A stretch of DNA of 64,000 bases from Strigops habroptila (GCF_004027225.2 NW_022651108.1:124001-188000); one strand, 5' to 3'; positions 36,290 to 53,039 are shown, numbered from the stretch's first letter. The notes: generated from the letters alone by a model not told the origin. Translations and numbers: made by a program.

Positions 36290-36518
36290 CACCGCAGCGG
36301 GGGGCGTGGCCAGCTCGGGGTGGGGCGTGTCCAGCTCTTTGGGGGGCGTGGCCAATACGGTTGGGCCGTATCCTAGCAACGGGGAGGGGGAGGCGTGGCC
36401 TATCCCAGGAGGGGGGGGGGGGGGGGCGTGTCCTTTTCGCGGCGGGAGGGCGGGAAAGCGCGCGTCCTCCCGCCCCGCGCGTCGCGCGCGCTCTGACGTC
36501 AGCCGCCCGGCGCGCGCG
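36290..36518 (+). promoter_or_regulatory. OPA3 promoter
   Basis: CpG-rich, with three GGGGCGTG-type KLF/SP boxes (36301-36350), a CCAAT (36352-36356) and a perfect TGACGTCA (36494-36501) 18 bp before the ATG. Confidence 0.6.
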
Positions 36519-38948
36519 ATGGTGGCGGGCGCGTTCCCGCTGGCGAAGCTGCTGACGCTGGGCGCGCGCCAGCTGAGCCGCCCCCTGGCGGCGCGCATCA
36601 AGGCCGGGGCGCGCGCGAGCCCCTTCTTCCGCACGTGCATCTGCCTCCCCCCCGCGCAGCGTGAGCACCGGGAATGGGGGGGGGGGCATCGGGAATGGGG
36701 AGGTCACTGCGAATGGGGAGGGACACCCGGAATGGGAGGAGGGCACCAGGAAGGGGGTGGTGTCAGTGGGAATGGGGGGGGAGCAACCGGAATGGTGGGG
36801 TGTCATTGGGAATGGGGGGTCATTGGGAATAGGGGGGTGTCACTGGGAATGGAGTGGGGGCAACGAGAATGGAGGGGGGCAACAGGAATGGGGGGTCATT
36901 GGGAATAGGGGGGTGTCACTGGGAATGGGGGGGGCAACAGGAATGCAGGGGGGCACCGGGAATGGGGGGGGGTCATTGGGAATGGGGAGGTCACTGGGAA
37001 TGGGGAGGGACAGCGGGAATGGGAGGAGGGCACCAGGAATGGGGTGGTGTCAGTGGGAATGGGGGGGGGGCAACCGGAATGGTGGGGTGTCATTGGGAAT
37101 GGGGGGTCATTGGGAATAGGGGGGTGTCACTGGGAATGGGGAGGGGCAACGGGAATGGAGGGGGGCAACAGGAATGGAGGGGGACAACAGGAATGGGGGG
37201 TCATTGGGAATAGGGGTTGTCGCTGGGAATGGGGGGGGCAACGGGAATGGAGGGGGGCACCGGGAATGGGGGGGTCATTGGGAATGGGGGGGTCACTGGG
37301 AATGGGGGGGGACACCGGGAATGGGGGGGACACCGGGAATGGGAGGAGGGCACCAGGAAGGGGGTGGTGTCAGTGGGAATGGGGGGGCAACGAGAATGGT
37401 GGGGTGTCATTGGGAATGGGAGAGGGCAGTGAGTATGGGGAGGGGTGTCACTGGGAATGGGGGGGGCAACGAGAATGGAGGGGGGCAACAGGAATGGAGG
37501 GGTATCATTGGGAATGGGGGTGTCATTGGGAATGGGGTGGCATCGGGAATGGGGGGGTGTCATTGGGAATGGGTATGGGGGGGTCATTGGGAATAGGGGG
37601 GTGTCACTGGGAATGGGGGGGGCACCGGGAATGAGGGGGGTGTCATTGGGAATAGGGGGGGGTGCCGGGAATGGGTATGGGTGGGTCATTGGGAAAGGGA
37701 GAGGGCAGTGGGTATGGGGGGGGGGTGTCAGTGGGAATAGGGGGGTCATTGGGAACGGGGGGGACACATCGGGAATGGGGGGGGTCATTGGGAAAGGGAG
37801 AGGGCAGTGGGTATGGGGGGGTGTCAGTGGTTACGGGGGTGTCACTGGGAATGGGAGGGGGGCACCAGGAAGAGGGGGGTGTCATTGGGAATGGGGGGTC
37901 ATTGGGAATGGGAGAGGGCAGTGAGTATGGGGGGGGGTTTCAGTGGTTATGGGGGGGTCATTGGGAATGGTAGGAGGGCACCAGGAAGGGGAAGGTGTTA
38001 TTGGGAATAGGGGTTCATTGGGAAAGAGTGGGTACCATTGGGAATGGGAAAGGGCAGTGGGTATGGGGGAGTCAGCAGGAATGGGAGGAGGGCACTTGGA
38101 ATGGGGTGGTGTCATTGGGAATAGGGGGTCAGTGGGAGTGGGAGGGGTCAGTGGGTATGGATGGGGGCATTAGGAATGGGGGGGCATTGGGAATGGTGGG
38201 GGCATCGAGAATGGGAGGGGGCAGCAGGAATGTGGGGGGTGTCACTGGGAATACGGGCTCAGTCAGTGGAGGGTATCAGAGCGTTTGGGAGTGGGGGGGG
38301 CAAATAGGAAGGGGAGGAGGTCACTGTGAAGGGAGGGGATTAACAGGGCTGGAGGTGGGTCACTCTCCAGGGGGTATCACTGGGGCTGAGGCGGGGGGGG
38401 GGGGGTGTCCCCAGCCTGGGGGTGCCACCGTTGCAGTGTACCACTGGGTGGAGATGCGCGCCAAGATGCGGTTGATGGGCTTCCGCGGCGCCACCGTGAA
38501 GCCGTTGAACGAGGAGGCGGCGGCGGAGCTGGGGGCCGAGCTGCTGGGCGAAGCCATCGTGTTCGGCGTCGGGGGGCTCTGCCTCTACCTCGAGTACGCG
38601 CGGCAGGCGGCAGCCACCCGGCGCCGGGAGGAGGAGCAGGCGGCCGCCATGCGGGACCTGCGCGACCGCCTCGACCGCCTGCACCACGAGGTGGAAGCCT
38701 TGGCGGGAAACAGGCCGCCTGGACACGCCCCCGACGGGCAAAGCCACGCCCCCAATGGGCAAAGCCACGCCCCCTCGTCGGGCTCGAACCCGCGCCCCGG
38801 TGGCTCAAGCCCCGCCCCTGGTGGCTCAAGCCCCGCCCCTGGTGGCTCAAGCCCTGCCCCTGGCGGCTCAAGCCCTGCCCCTGTAGGGTCTAACCCCGCC
38901 CCCGTAGGCTCTAACCCCGCCCCCTCCGGGGATGGCCACGCCCATTAA
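36519..38948 (+). CDS. OPA3: OPA3, mitochondrial lipid/outer-membrane regulator
   Basis: Two exons, 36519-36660 and 38437-38948 (TAA 38946-38948), encoding 217 aa (human 179). Exon 1 gives [20 protein letters not shown] and [12 protein letters not shown], the N-terminal mitochondrial-targeting and OPA3 domain. Exon 2 gives [38 protein letters not shown], a membrane-spanning stretch and a coiled-coil ([18 protein letters not shown]). OPA3 loss causes optic atrophy and 3-methylglutaconic aciduria in human. The C-terminus departs from the family: after about residue 150 it becomes tandem NPAPxGS / SSPAPGG repeats encoded by an in-frame minisatellite (38715-38940). The intron, 36661-38436, is an array. 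The gene is tail-to-tail with VASP, as in human. Confidence 0.94.
36665..38260. repeat. GGGAATGGGGGG array filling OPA3 intron
   Basis: About 1.6 kb of 18-22-bp units (CATTGGGAATGGGGGGTC, CAACGGGAATGGAGGGGG, CACCGGGAATGG). The last 170 bp before exon 2 is less regular. Confidence 0.92.
38715..38940. repeat. 18-bp coding minisatellite at OPA3 3' end
   Basis: Units of GGTGGCTCAAGCCCCGCCCC (variants CGGGCAAAGCCACGCC and GTAGGCTCTAACCCCGCC) translate in frame to SSPAPGG-like repeats. The codon-preserving 18-bp period keeps the frame open. Confidence 0.85.
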
Positions 38949-38949
38949 A
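38944..38949 (+). terminator. ATTAAA polyadenylation signal overlapping the OPA3 stop codon
   Basis: The hexamer contains the TAA stop (38946-38948). No AATAAA for OPA3 was seen before the VASP 3' end, so this is the best candidate, which would give a very short 3' UTR. Confidence 0.45.
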
Positions 38950-39157
38950 ATGTGGTTGGTGCTCACGCTTTTTTCCCCGCCTGATTTAGGGGCGGGGCTA
39001 AGAGGAGGCGGAGCTTAAGGGGTGGGGGCGTGGCCTGAGGGTTGTGAGCGGGGTCGACGGCTTGGGGGCGTGGCCTTGTGGGGGGCGGGGCTTATGCGCC
39101 AAGGGAGGGGTAAAGGTGACGCAAGGACACGGGGGGGGGGTCATGTACAAAACTGTG

Positions 39158-39163
39158 TTTATT
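39158..39163 (-). terminator. AATAAA polyadenylation signal of VASP
   Basis: TTTATT on the + strand, about 240 bp after the VASP stop on its own strand. Confidence 0.8.
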
Positions 39164-39400
39164 TGGGGGGGGTCACCCCAAAAATAACCCCAAAAAAGGT
39201 GAAAAACTCAAAAGTGGCATAAAAAGGGCCCCCGGGAGGTCCCTGAAGTGTCGGTGGGGAGAGGGGGGCACAGTGCGGGGGGGGCTGCTGGGGCCCCCCC
39301 AAAGTGGTAAGGCACAGCCTGGGGGGGGCCCAGGGCAGTGGAATGGGGGAGGGAGGAGGTGAGACCCCCCCCACACCCCCAAATCTGGGGTCTGGGGGGG

Positions 39401-44288
<4,888 letters not shown>

Positions 44289-44855
44289 GCTGGCAGCGGG
44301 GCCTCGCTGGGGCCAGGCCGGGCCCTTCCGGTGGCGGCGACGGGGGGGGGAAGGACCGGACGGTCCCGGCCCGAGGCCACGCCCCCCCCCCCCCCGAGGC
44401 CCCGCCCCACCGGCGCCCGGTGGCTGGTGTCGGTTCCCGGTACCCGGTGCCCGGTGCCGGTTCCCGGTGTCGGTTCCTTGTTCCCGGTGCCGGTGCCCGA
44501 ATCCCGGTGCTGGTTCCCTGTTCCCGGTGTCGGTGCCCGGATCACGGTTCCCTGTTCTCGGATCCCGGTGCCGGTGCCCGGTTCCCGGTGCTGGTTCCCG
44601 GTTCCCTGTTCCCGGTGTCGGTTCCCGGTGTCGGTGCCCGGATCCCGGTGCCCGGTGCCCGGTTCCCGGTTCCCGGCTCCCCTCGGTCCCGCCCCGGGCC
44701 CCGCCCGCCGCCGCCCCGCCCCCGCCGCCGCCGCCGCCCTTTGTCCGCCGCCGTTGCCGCGGGCCCCGCCATGGCGGAACGGTGATGGGCGGCGGGGCCG
44801 GCCCGAGGATAACGGGGCCGAGGGGAACCGGGAGCCTCATGCCGGGGCCGCCGCC
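44289..44855. promoter_or_regulatory. Bidirectional VASP/RTN2 promoter
   Basis: 570 bp of CpG-rich sequence separate the divergent VASP and RTN2 start codons. The centre (44400-44690) is an array of GGTTCCCGGTGTCGG units. No TATA was seen. The head-to-head arrangement fits a shared CpG-island promoter. Confidence 0.6.
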
Positions 44856-47800
44856 ATGGGGCAGGTCCTGGGCTTCGCCCACTGCAGTATGAACCGGGAA
44901 CCGGGAACCGGGGCCAGGGAGGGGCGGCGGCACCGGGAGCGGCTGCGGATGGAGGGGACCGGGATGGGGACCCGCGAATGGGGGGATAGGGATGGAGAAC
45001 CGGGGGGGACTGGGGATGGGGAACCGGGAACCGGGAGGTGCCGGGGATGGGGGCACCGGGAATGGGGGAGTAGGGATGGAGAACCGGGAGGGACTGGGGA
45101 TGGGAGTACCGGGAATGGGGAACCAGGGACACAGGGATGGGGAACCGGGATGTTAACCGCGATGGGGGGACCGGGAGTGGCCAGGAATGGGGGTACCGTG
45201 GATGGGGAACCGGGAACGGGGAGGGACCGGAATGGGGGGGGGAACCGGGGGACTGGTGGTTCGGGAACGGGGGGACGGGGTGGGTCCGAGGTCAGGGATA
45301 ACCGGGGCGGCGGCACCGGGAGTGGCCGGGGATGGGGGTATCGGGATGGATCTGCCGGGAATGCGGGTACCGGGATGGGGGGATCGGGGATAGAGGGACC
45401 GGAATGGGAGGGACCGGGGATGCAGGGACCGGGATTGATGGACCGGGAATGGGGGTACCGGGGATGGGGAGTCCGAGGGGAGCACCGGGAGTAGCTGCGG
45501 GGGCAGGGACAAGGGGTGGGGGGAGTGCTGGAGTCGGTTTGGGGGTACCGGGACACTGGGGGGGGTCCCCACGGCCCCCCCACCGCCCCTTTGCGTGTCC
45601 CCCCGCAGAAGAGGCTCCATCCACGGCCTCCACCACACCGGACTCCACGGAGGGTGAGCGGGGCCGAACCCCCCTTTGGGGGTGCAGATTTGGGGAGGGG
45701 GGAACCCCAAAACCCCCCCCTTGACCCCCCAAAACCCCCCTCAAAGGTGGCCCCGAGGAGCCCGAGTTCCCCCCCGAGCTGCCGGCGGCCCCGGTGCCCC
45801 CCGAGGAGGAAGAAGAGGATGAAGATGGGGGGACCCCCCCTCGGACTCCCCCTCGCGAACTCACCTTCTCCTACATCACCTTTGGGGGAGGGGGCAGCGC
45901 CCCCCAAACCGAGCCGGGCCCCCGCTGCCGCCGGGACCCCCGCCGAGGGCGCCCCCCCCGCCTGGGCTCAGGGCCCCCCCCCCCGGGGGCTGGACCCCCA
46001 TTTAGGGGTCAGAGCCCCCCCAAAGCGGCAAGGGGAGCCCCCGGCTCCCTCCGAGGGGCGGCTGGAGCTGGGGGGGGCCCTTCTGGGGGGGGGAAGGCCC
46101 GAGATGGAAGAGCCCCCGATGAGGCCGGGTATGGGGGGGAGGCTTGGGGGGGTCATGGGGGGGTCCTGAGGGTCCCCAAGGGGGGGTGGGGGCAATGGGG
46201 GCTCATGGGAAGGGCTTGGGGGGAGTAGTGGGGGTGTCTAAGGGGGCTGCGGGTCATTGAGGGTAACGGGGGGAGGTCCCCAAGGGGGGGTGGGGGGCTT
46301 GGGGAGTCCTCAAGGGGGGTTGGGGGCAATGGGGGGGTCATGGGGGGGGGTCTCAAGGGGAGCTGGGGGCAACGGGGGGGGTTAAAGGGGGGAATGGGGG
46401 CCTTGGAGGGGTCATGGGAGGTCCCTAAGGGGGGGGCTGGAGGCAATGGGGGGGTCCCCAATATGGACTCGGTGTCATGGGGGGGCCCCGGGAGGGTCTC
46501 GGGTCCATGGGGGGGTCCCTATAACCCTCTGACCCCCTCATTCCCTCAGCAGCCCCTCCCCAGCCCGCAGGGGGAGCCCCGCGGCCGGCCCCCCCCGCGC
46601 CCCCCCCGGACCCCCCCTCGACCCCGGACCCTCCCCCGGCGCCCCCCGACCAATCAGCGAGCCCGGCGGGCGCTGATGTACTGGGTGAGCGGCCAATCAG
46701 CGCCCCCGGGCACGGCGCGGGGGGGAGCTCACTGCGCGGGGGGGGCCCCGGGGTCCGGTTGCGGGGAGGACCCGGGCGGCGGCGCGGGATTGGCCGCTAA
46801 AAATAGGGGTGACCCCCCCCCCCAGGGCCCCCCCCCGGCAGCGACCGAGGGAGCCATGGAGAGACAGGGTGGGGGGGGCACCGGGGGGGCACTGGGGGTA
46901 CTGGGGGTACTGGGGGGCACTGGGAGCACTGGGGGGCACTGGGGGGGCACTGGGGGTACTGGGGGGTACTGGGAGCACTGGGGAGCACTGGGGGGGGCAC
47001 TGGAGGGGATACTGGGTAGCACTGGGGGGGTAATGGGGGTACCGGGAAGTGCTTAAGGGGATACTGGGAATCACTGGAGGCACTGAAGGGGATACTGGGG
47101 GGCACTGGGGCATCTCTGGAGGCACTGGGAACACTGGGGGGGGGGGCACCGGTGCTGCCGTGAGTGCAGTGTGGGAGCTGCTGTACTGGGATGCACTGGG
47201 AGGACTGGGATGCACTGGGGAGCACTGGGGAGCACTGGGGTGCACTGGGATGCACTGGGGGCAGTGGGGGGGCTCTGGGGGTCACTGCGCTGCCGTGCCC
47301 GCAGTGTGGGAGCTGCTGTACTGGGATGCACTGGGATGCACTGGGGTGCACTGGGATGCACTGGGGTGCACTGGGGCCAGTGGGGGGGCTCTGGGGGTCA
47401 CTGCGCTGCCGTGCCCGCAGTGTGGGAGCTGCTGTACTGGGATGCACTGGGAGGACTGGGATGCACTGGGGAGCACTGGGGAGCACTGGGGTGCACTGGG
47501 ATGCACTGGGGGCAGTGGGGGGGCTCTGGGGGTCACTGCGCTGCCGTGCCCGCAGTGTGGGAGCTGCTGTACTGGGATGCACTGGGATGCACTGGGGTGC
47601 ACTGGGATGCACTGGGGTGCACTGGGGCCAGTGGGGGGGCTCTGGGGGTCACTGCGCTGCCGTGCCCGCAGTGTGGGAGCTGCTGTACTGGGATGCACTG
47701 GGATGCACTGGGGTGCACTGGGATGCACTGGGGTGCACTGGGGCCAGTGGGGGGGCTCTGGGGGTCACTTCGCTGCCGTGCCCGCAGTGTGGGAGCTGCT

Positions 47801-50800
47801 GTACTGGGATGCACTGGGATGCACTGGGGGGCACTGGGGTGCACTGGGGGGGCACTGGGGGTCACGGTGCTGCCGTGCCCGCAGTGTGGGAGCTGCTGTA
47901 CTGGGATGCACTGGGGTGCACTGGGGTGCACTGGGGTGTGATGGGTGGCACTGGGGTGCACTGGGGATCACTGGGGGGGCACCGGGGGTGACGGCGCTGC
48001 CGTGCCCGCAGTGTGGGAGCTGCTGTACTGGCGGGACCCCGCGCGCTCGGCGCTGGTGCTGGTGTCGCTCCTGGCCGCGCTGGGCTGCCTCGCGCGCTTC
48101 AGCGCCGTCAGCGTGGGCGCCTACGGGGCGCTGGCCGTGCTGGGGGTCACCCTGCCCCGGCGCCTGCACCGCGCAGCACTGCGGGCCCTGCGGCCCCCCC
48201 CGCACCCCAGCCGGTGAGTGACCCCCAACGGCGCCCCCAGGGGCACCCCCGGGACCCCCAGAGACACCCCCATTGACATCCCCATTGACCCCCCCATCGA
48301 CATCCCCATTGACATCCCCATTGACCCCCCCATTGACATCCCCATTGACATCCCCATTGACCCCCCCATTGACATCCCCATTGACCCCCCCATTGACATC
48401 CCCATTGACATCCCCACTGACACCCCATTGACATCCCCATTGACATCCCCAGTGACACCCCCAGTGACACCCCCAGAGACCCCCCAATGACACCCCCAGT
48501 GACTCTCCCATCGACACCCCAGTGACATCCCCATTGACCCCCCCATTGACATCCCCAGAGACACCCCCATTGACATCCCCATTGACCCCCCCATTGACAT
48601 CCCCAGTGACATCCCCATTGACATCCCCATTGACACCCCCAGTGACACCCCCAGTGACTCTCCCATCGACACCCCATTGACATCCCCATTGACCCCCCCA
48701 TTGACATCCCCATTGACACCCCCAGAGACACCCCCAGTGACATCCCCATTGACATCCCCATTGACACCCCCAGTGACACCCCCAGAGACTCTCCCATCGA
48801 CACCCCATTGACATCCCCATTAACACCCCAGTGACACCCCTGGGACTCCCGGAGACCCCCTTGACACCCCCCATTGATACCCCCAGAGACACCCCCAGTG
48901 ACACCCCCGGGACCCCCAGACACCCCCCAGTGACACCCCCAGTGACATCCCCGGGACCCGCCTTGATGCCCCTATTGAAACCCCAGTGACACCCCCAGTG
49001 ACACCCCCGGGACCCCCAGACACCCCCCAGACGCCCCCAGTGACACCCCCGGGACCCCCAGACACCCCCCAGTGACACCCCCAGTGACACCCCCGGGACC
49101 CCCCTTGACGCCCCTATTGACACCCCAGTGACACCCCCAGTGACACCCCCGGGACCCCCAGACACCCCCCAGACACCCCCAGTGATACCCCTGGGACCCC
49201 CAGACACCCTCCAATGACACCCCAGTGACACCTCTATTGACACCCCATTGACACCCCACTGACACCCCCATTGACACCCCCACTGACATCCCCATTGACA
49301 CCACCAGTGACACCCCAGGACCCTCGGAACCCCCCCGGGGACCCCTCCACGTCCCCCCAGACACCCTCCAGGGACACCCCAACTACCGCCCCAGGGACCC
49401 CCCCAGGGATCCCCCAATGACACCCCAGGGACCCCCAGAGACACCCCAGAGACCCCTCTGGGACACCCAGTGACGCCCTTGGGACACCCTGGTCTGGCCC
49501 AATGTCCCCATGGGAGGTCCCAATGTCCCAATCCCCATGGTATGGATGGCCTTGATGTTCCCATGGGGCGGTCCTGGGGTCCCCATGACCCATAGCATGG
49601 GGCGGCCCTGGGGTCCCCATGACCCATAGCATGGGATGGTCCTGGGGCCCCCATGACCCATAGCATGGGATGGTCCTGGGGTCCCCATGACCCATAGCAT
49701 GGGGTGGTCCTGGGGTCCCCATGACCCATAGCATGGGGTGGTCCTGGGCTCCCTGTCCCATGCGGTCCCCCGATGTCTCCATCCTCATGGGTGGTGCTGA
49801 TGTCCCCATGTCCTCATGCCATGGGGTGTCCCCATCCCTGTCCCTGCCCCATAGGGCGCCGCCGGAGGCTGCAGTGGGGCTGAGCCCCGAGGAGCAGCGG
49901 CGCTGGGCCCGGCGCCTGGCCCGGCACGTCACCGCGGCCACCCGCACCCTGGCCCGGCTCTTCCTCGTGCACAGCGTCCCCGAGTCCCTCAAGGTGGGGA
50001 GGTGTAGGGAGACATGGGGCATGGGGGGACATGGGGGATATGGGGGGATATGGGGACATGGGGAGATATGGGGAGATATGGGGACATTGGGATATGGGGA
50101 CATGGGGGGGACATGGGGAGATATGGGGACATGGGGGGATATGGGGACATGGGGAGATATGGGGACATTGGGATATGGGGACATGGACATGGGGATATGG
50201 ACATGGGGGATACAGGACACAAGGTGATATGTGGTGACATGGGGGGACACGGGGGGACACAGGGGGACATGGGGGACATGGGGACATGGTGACATGGACA
50301 TGGGGATATGTGGACATTGGGATATGGGGACATGGACATGGGGACATGGGACATGGGGTTATGGGGACATGGACATGGGGACATGGGACATGGGGATATG
50401 GGACATGGGGATATGGGAACATGGGGATATGGGACGTGGGGGATAAGGGACACAAGGTGATATGTGGTGACATGGGGGACACGAGGGGACACGGGGGGCA
50501 GTGGGGCGCTGGGGGGTGTGGGATGCGGGTGGTGACGATGGTGCTGGTGACAACGTCGATGCCGACGGTGGCTCCGGGCACAGTTCGCCTTCTTGTTCTA
50601 CCTGCTGACCTACGTGGGGGCCGTCTGCAACGGGCTGACGCTGCTGGGAGCCGGTACGGGACGGGAATGGGAATGGGACGGGAATGGGAATGGGATGGGG
50701 ACAGGATGGACATGGGATGGGGATGGGATGGAGTGGAGATGGGGTGGGAATAGGGATGTGATGGGGACAACAAGGGATGGAGATGGGATGGGGATGGGAT

Positions 50801-52548
50801 GGAATGGAAATGGGATGGGGATGGGATGGAATGGAAAAGGGATGGGAATAGGGATGTGATGGGGACAACAAGGGATGGAGATGGGATGGGGATAGGGATG
50901 GGATGGGAATGGGATGGGAATAGGGATGTGATGGGGATAACAAGGGATGGAGATGGGATGGGGATGGGATGGAGTGGAGATGGGATGGGAATAGGGATAT
51001 GATGGGGACAACAAGGGATGGAGATGGGATGGGGATGGGATGGAATGGAGATGGGATGGGAATAGGGATGGCATGGGATGGAATGGAGATGGGATGGGAT
51101 GGGATGGAATGGAGATGGGATGGGAATAGGGATGTGATGGGGACAACAAGGGATGGAGATGGGATGGGGATGGGATGGAGATGGGATGGGAATAGGGGTG
51201 TGATGGGGATAAAAAGGGATGGGCATGGGAATGGGATGGAATGGAGATGGGATGGGAGTAGGGATGTGATGGGGATAACAAGGGATGGAGATGGGATGGG
51301 GATGGGATGGGATGGAATGGAGATGGGATGGGAATAGGGATGGGATGGGATGGAATGGAGGTGGGATGAGAATAGGGATGTGATGGGGACAACAAGGGAT
51401 GGAGATGGGATGGGGATAGGGATGGAATGGGAATGGGATGGGGATGGGATGGAGATGGGGACATGGCATTGATGTGGGAGACAAGGGACATGGGATGGGG
51501 ACAGGGACATAGAGGGATGGGAGACAAAGGACACAGGATGGGGACATGGTGCGGGGATGGGGACATGGGATGGGGATGGGATATAAGGGGTGTGTGATGG
51601 GATATAAGGGGCGTGTGATGGGATATAAGGGGTGTGTGATGGGATATAAGGGGTGTGGGATGGGGTATAAAGGGTGTGGGATGGGATAGGGATGGGGACA
51701 CGGGATGGGGACACAGTGTGACGAGGTGCTGCCCATCCAGGCGTCATCTGCGCGTTCACCTTCCCCGTGCTCTACCGGCACCACCAGGTACATGGGGGGG
51801 ACATGGGGGGACACGGAGGGACAAGGGGGTGCTGGAGCAAGTCGGGGGGTGCTTCTCTGCCCCCCCCATGTCCCCAATTGTCCCCCGTGTCCCCAGGCCC
51901 AGATCGACCAGTACGTAACCCTGGTGCGGAGCCACCTGAGCCACCTCCGGGCCAGGTCAGGGCCCCCCCGAGCCCCCAAACCACCCCCAGCACCCCAAAC
52001 CCAACCCCTGATCCCCCAAACCCACCCCCAGCACCCCAAAACCACCCCCAGCACCCCAAACCCAGCCCCAGCACTCCAAAACAAGCCCCTGGACCCCAAA
52101 CCCACCCCCTGACCCCCCAAACCAGCCCCAGCACCCCAAAACCAGCCTCAGCACCCCAAACCCACCCCCTGACTCATCAAACCACCCCCAGCACCCCAAA
52201 ACCACCCCCAGCACCCCAAAACCAGCCCCTGGACCCCAAACCCACCCCCGACCCCCCAAACCACCCCCAGCACCCCAAAACAAGCCCCTGGACCCCAAAC
52301 CCACCCCCAGCCCCCCAAAACCAGCCCCTGGACCCCAAACCCACCGTCTGACCCCCCAGACCACCCCCAGCCCCCCGAACCACGCCCCTGGACCCCAAAC
52401 CCACCCCCTGGCCCCCCCCAACCGCTCGGGGGGGGAGGTTGTTATGGGGTGCTCCCGGGGGGGTTTGGGGCACCCCGGCCCCCCCCCAGCTCCGCTCTCC
52501 CCCAGGATCCAGGCCAAGCTCCCGAGTGCCAAAGCGAAGCCGCAGTGA
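44856..52548 (+). CDS. RTN2: Reticulon-2 (RTN2)
   Basis: Ten exons: 44856-44886, 45609-45653, 45747-46128, 46553-46684, 48012-48213, 49855-49993, 50584-50653, 51741-51787, 51897-51955 and 52506-52548 (TGA 52546-52548). They encode about 382 aa, between the human long (545) and short (205) forms. The N-terminus MGQVLGFAHCKEAPSTAS and PRELTFSYITFGG match human RTN2. The C-terminal reticulon homology domain starts VWELLYWRDPARSALVL, with two hairpin membrane segments (LVLVSLLAALGCLARF; FAFLFYLLTYVGAVCNGLTL) and the terminal HHQAQIDQYV block. Reticulons curve and tubulate smooth ER. Exon 3 changes frame unless an eleven-C run (45974-45984) is read as ten. The exon 5 start is repeated upstream in intron 4. 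Confidence 0.93.
44900..45490. repeat. GGGAACCGGGA array, RTN2 intron 1
   Basis: Degenerate units of ATGGGGGAACCGGGAATGG and GGGATGGGGGTACCGGG. Confidence 0.82.
46135..46475. repeat. GGGGGGTCATGG array, RTN2 intron 3
   Basis: Units of GGGGGTCATGGGGGG, GTCCCCAAGGGGGG and GGGGGCAATGGGGG. Confidence 0.82.
46870..48011. repeat. GGGGCACTGG array with a captured splice acceptor, RTN2 intron 4
   Basis: 46870-47150 is simple GGGGGCACTGG/TACTGG. From about 47155 units of 97-135 bp each include GCCGTGCCCGCAG plus TGTGGGAGCTGCTGTACTGG, the true exon 5 acceptor and first 20 nt. Exon-like starts are at 47170, 47305, 47421, 47556, 47672, 47788 and 47885; the real one is at 48012. Confidence 0.93.
48240..49760. 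repeat. RTN2 intron 5 arrays
   Basis: GACATCCCCATTGACCCCCC units (18 bp based) lead, then GTGACACCCCCGGGACCCCC. Near 49560-49745 are about five copies of a 33-bp unit with CATAGCATGGGGTGGTCC. Confidence 0.9.
49995..50500. repeat. GGGGATATGGGGACAT array, RTN2 intron 6
   Basis: 7-8-bp words on the coding strand, close to those of QPCTL intron 6. Confidence 0.9.
50655..51690. repeat. GGGATGGAATGGAGAT array, RTN2 intron 7
   Basis: A higher-order unit of roughly 80 bp is built of GATGGGATGG words with GATGTGATGGGGACAACAAG once per unit. About five copies of GGGATATAAGGGGTGTGTGAT lie at 51575-51680. Confidence 0.9.
51960..52425. repeat. CCCCAGCACCCCAAAACCA array, RTN2 intron 9
   Basis: 19-24-bp C/A-rich units alternate with CCCTGGACCCCAAACCCA. 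Confidence 0.9.
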
Positions 52549-52654
52549 CCCCCCCCCGTGTGTCCCCCCCTGCCCCGAGGTGACAGCGGGGGGGGGAGAA
52601 GGAGGCGGGGTCCCCCCACGGCCCCCCCCCGTCCTGTGGGGGGGGTCACACTTT

Positions 52655-52660
52655 AATAAA
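52655..52660 (+). terminator. AATAAA polyadenylation signal of RTN2
   Basis: Canonical hexamer 107 bp after the RTN2 stop. Confidence 0.85.
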
Positions 52661-52919
52661 GACTCTTGTGACAACCGGGATGGATTTGGGGACACGGCGG
52701 GGGGGGGGGATGGAGGGGAGGGCGCTGGGGGACCCCCGTGTCTCCCGTCGGACCCCTCTGACCCCGCCATGTGTCCCCCCGGGCCCCCTCCAGCGCGGGA
52801 ACCCGGCGGCGCAAACCCCGCCCCTTTCCCACCCTGGCCACGCCCCCATAGGGGTCTGACCACGCCTCCCTCCCTGCTGGCCACGCCTCTTTTTTGCTCC
52901 CTCCTCCCTCACCCCCCCC

Positions 52920-53035
52920 CGCTCCGTTGCCAAGGACACGGCGGTTGCCGCGCGACGTAAACACGGGACGCCGGACGTGGTGACGTCACCGGCATGGAAC
53001 GCTGTCGCCGGGCGACACGCGCGTGTTTACAGCGC
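52920..53035. promoter_or_regulatory. Orphan palindromic regulatory island
   Basis: It holds a palindromic CRE TGACGTCA (52981-52988), an inverted pair of forkhead-like motifs (GTAAACACG 52957-52965 and CGTGTTTAC 53022-53030), the palindrome GTCGCCGGGCGAC (53004-53016) and GTTGCC words at 52925 and 52944. No gene start could be tied to it. Confidence 0.5.
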
Positions 53036-53039
53036 GGGG

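Noticed and set aside
49814-52120. 768-codon open frame on the minus strand
   Set aside because: Antisense of RTN2 introns 6-7 arrays; the sense strand carries conserved RTN2 exons.
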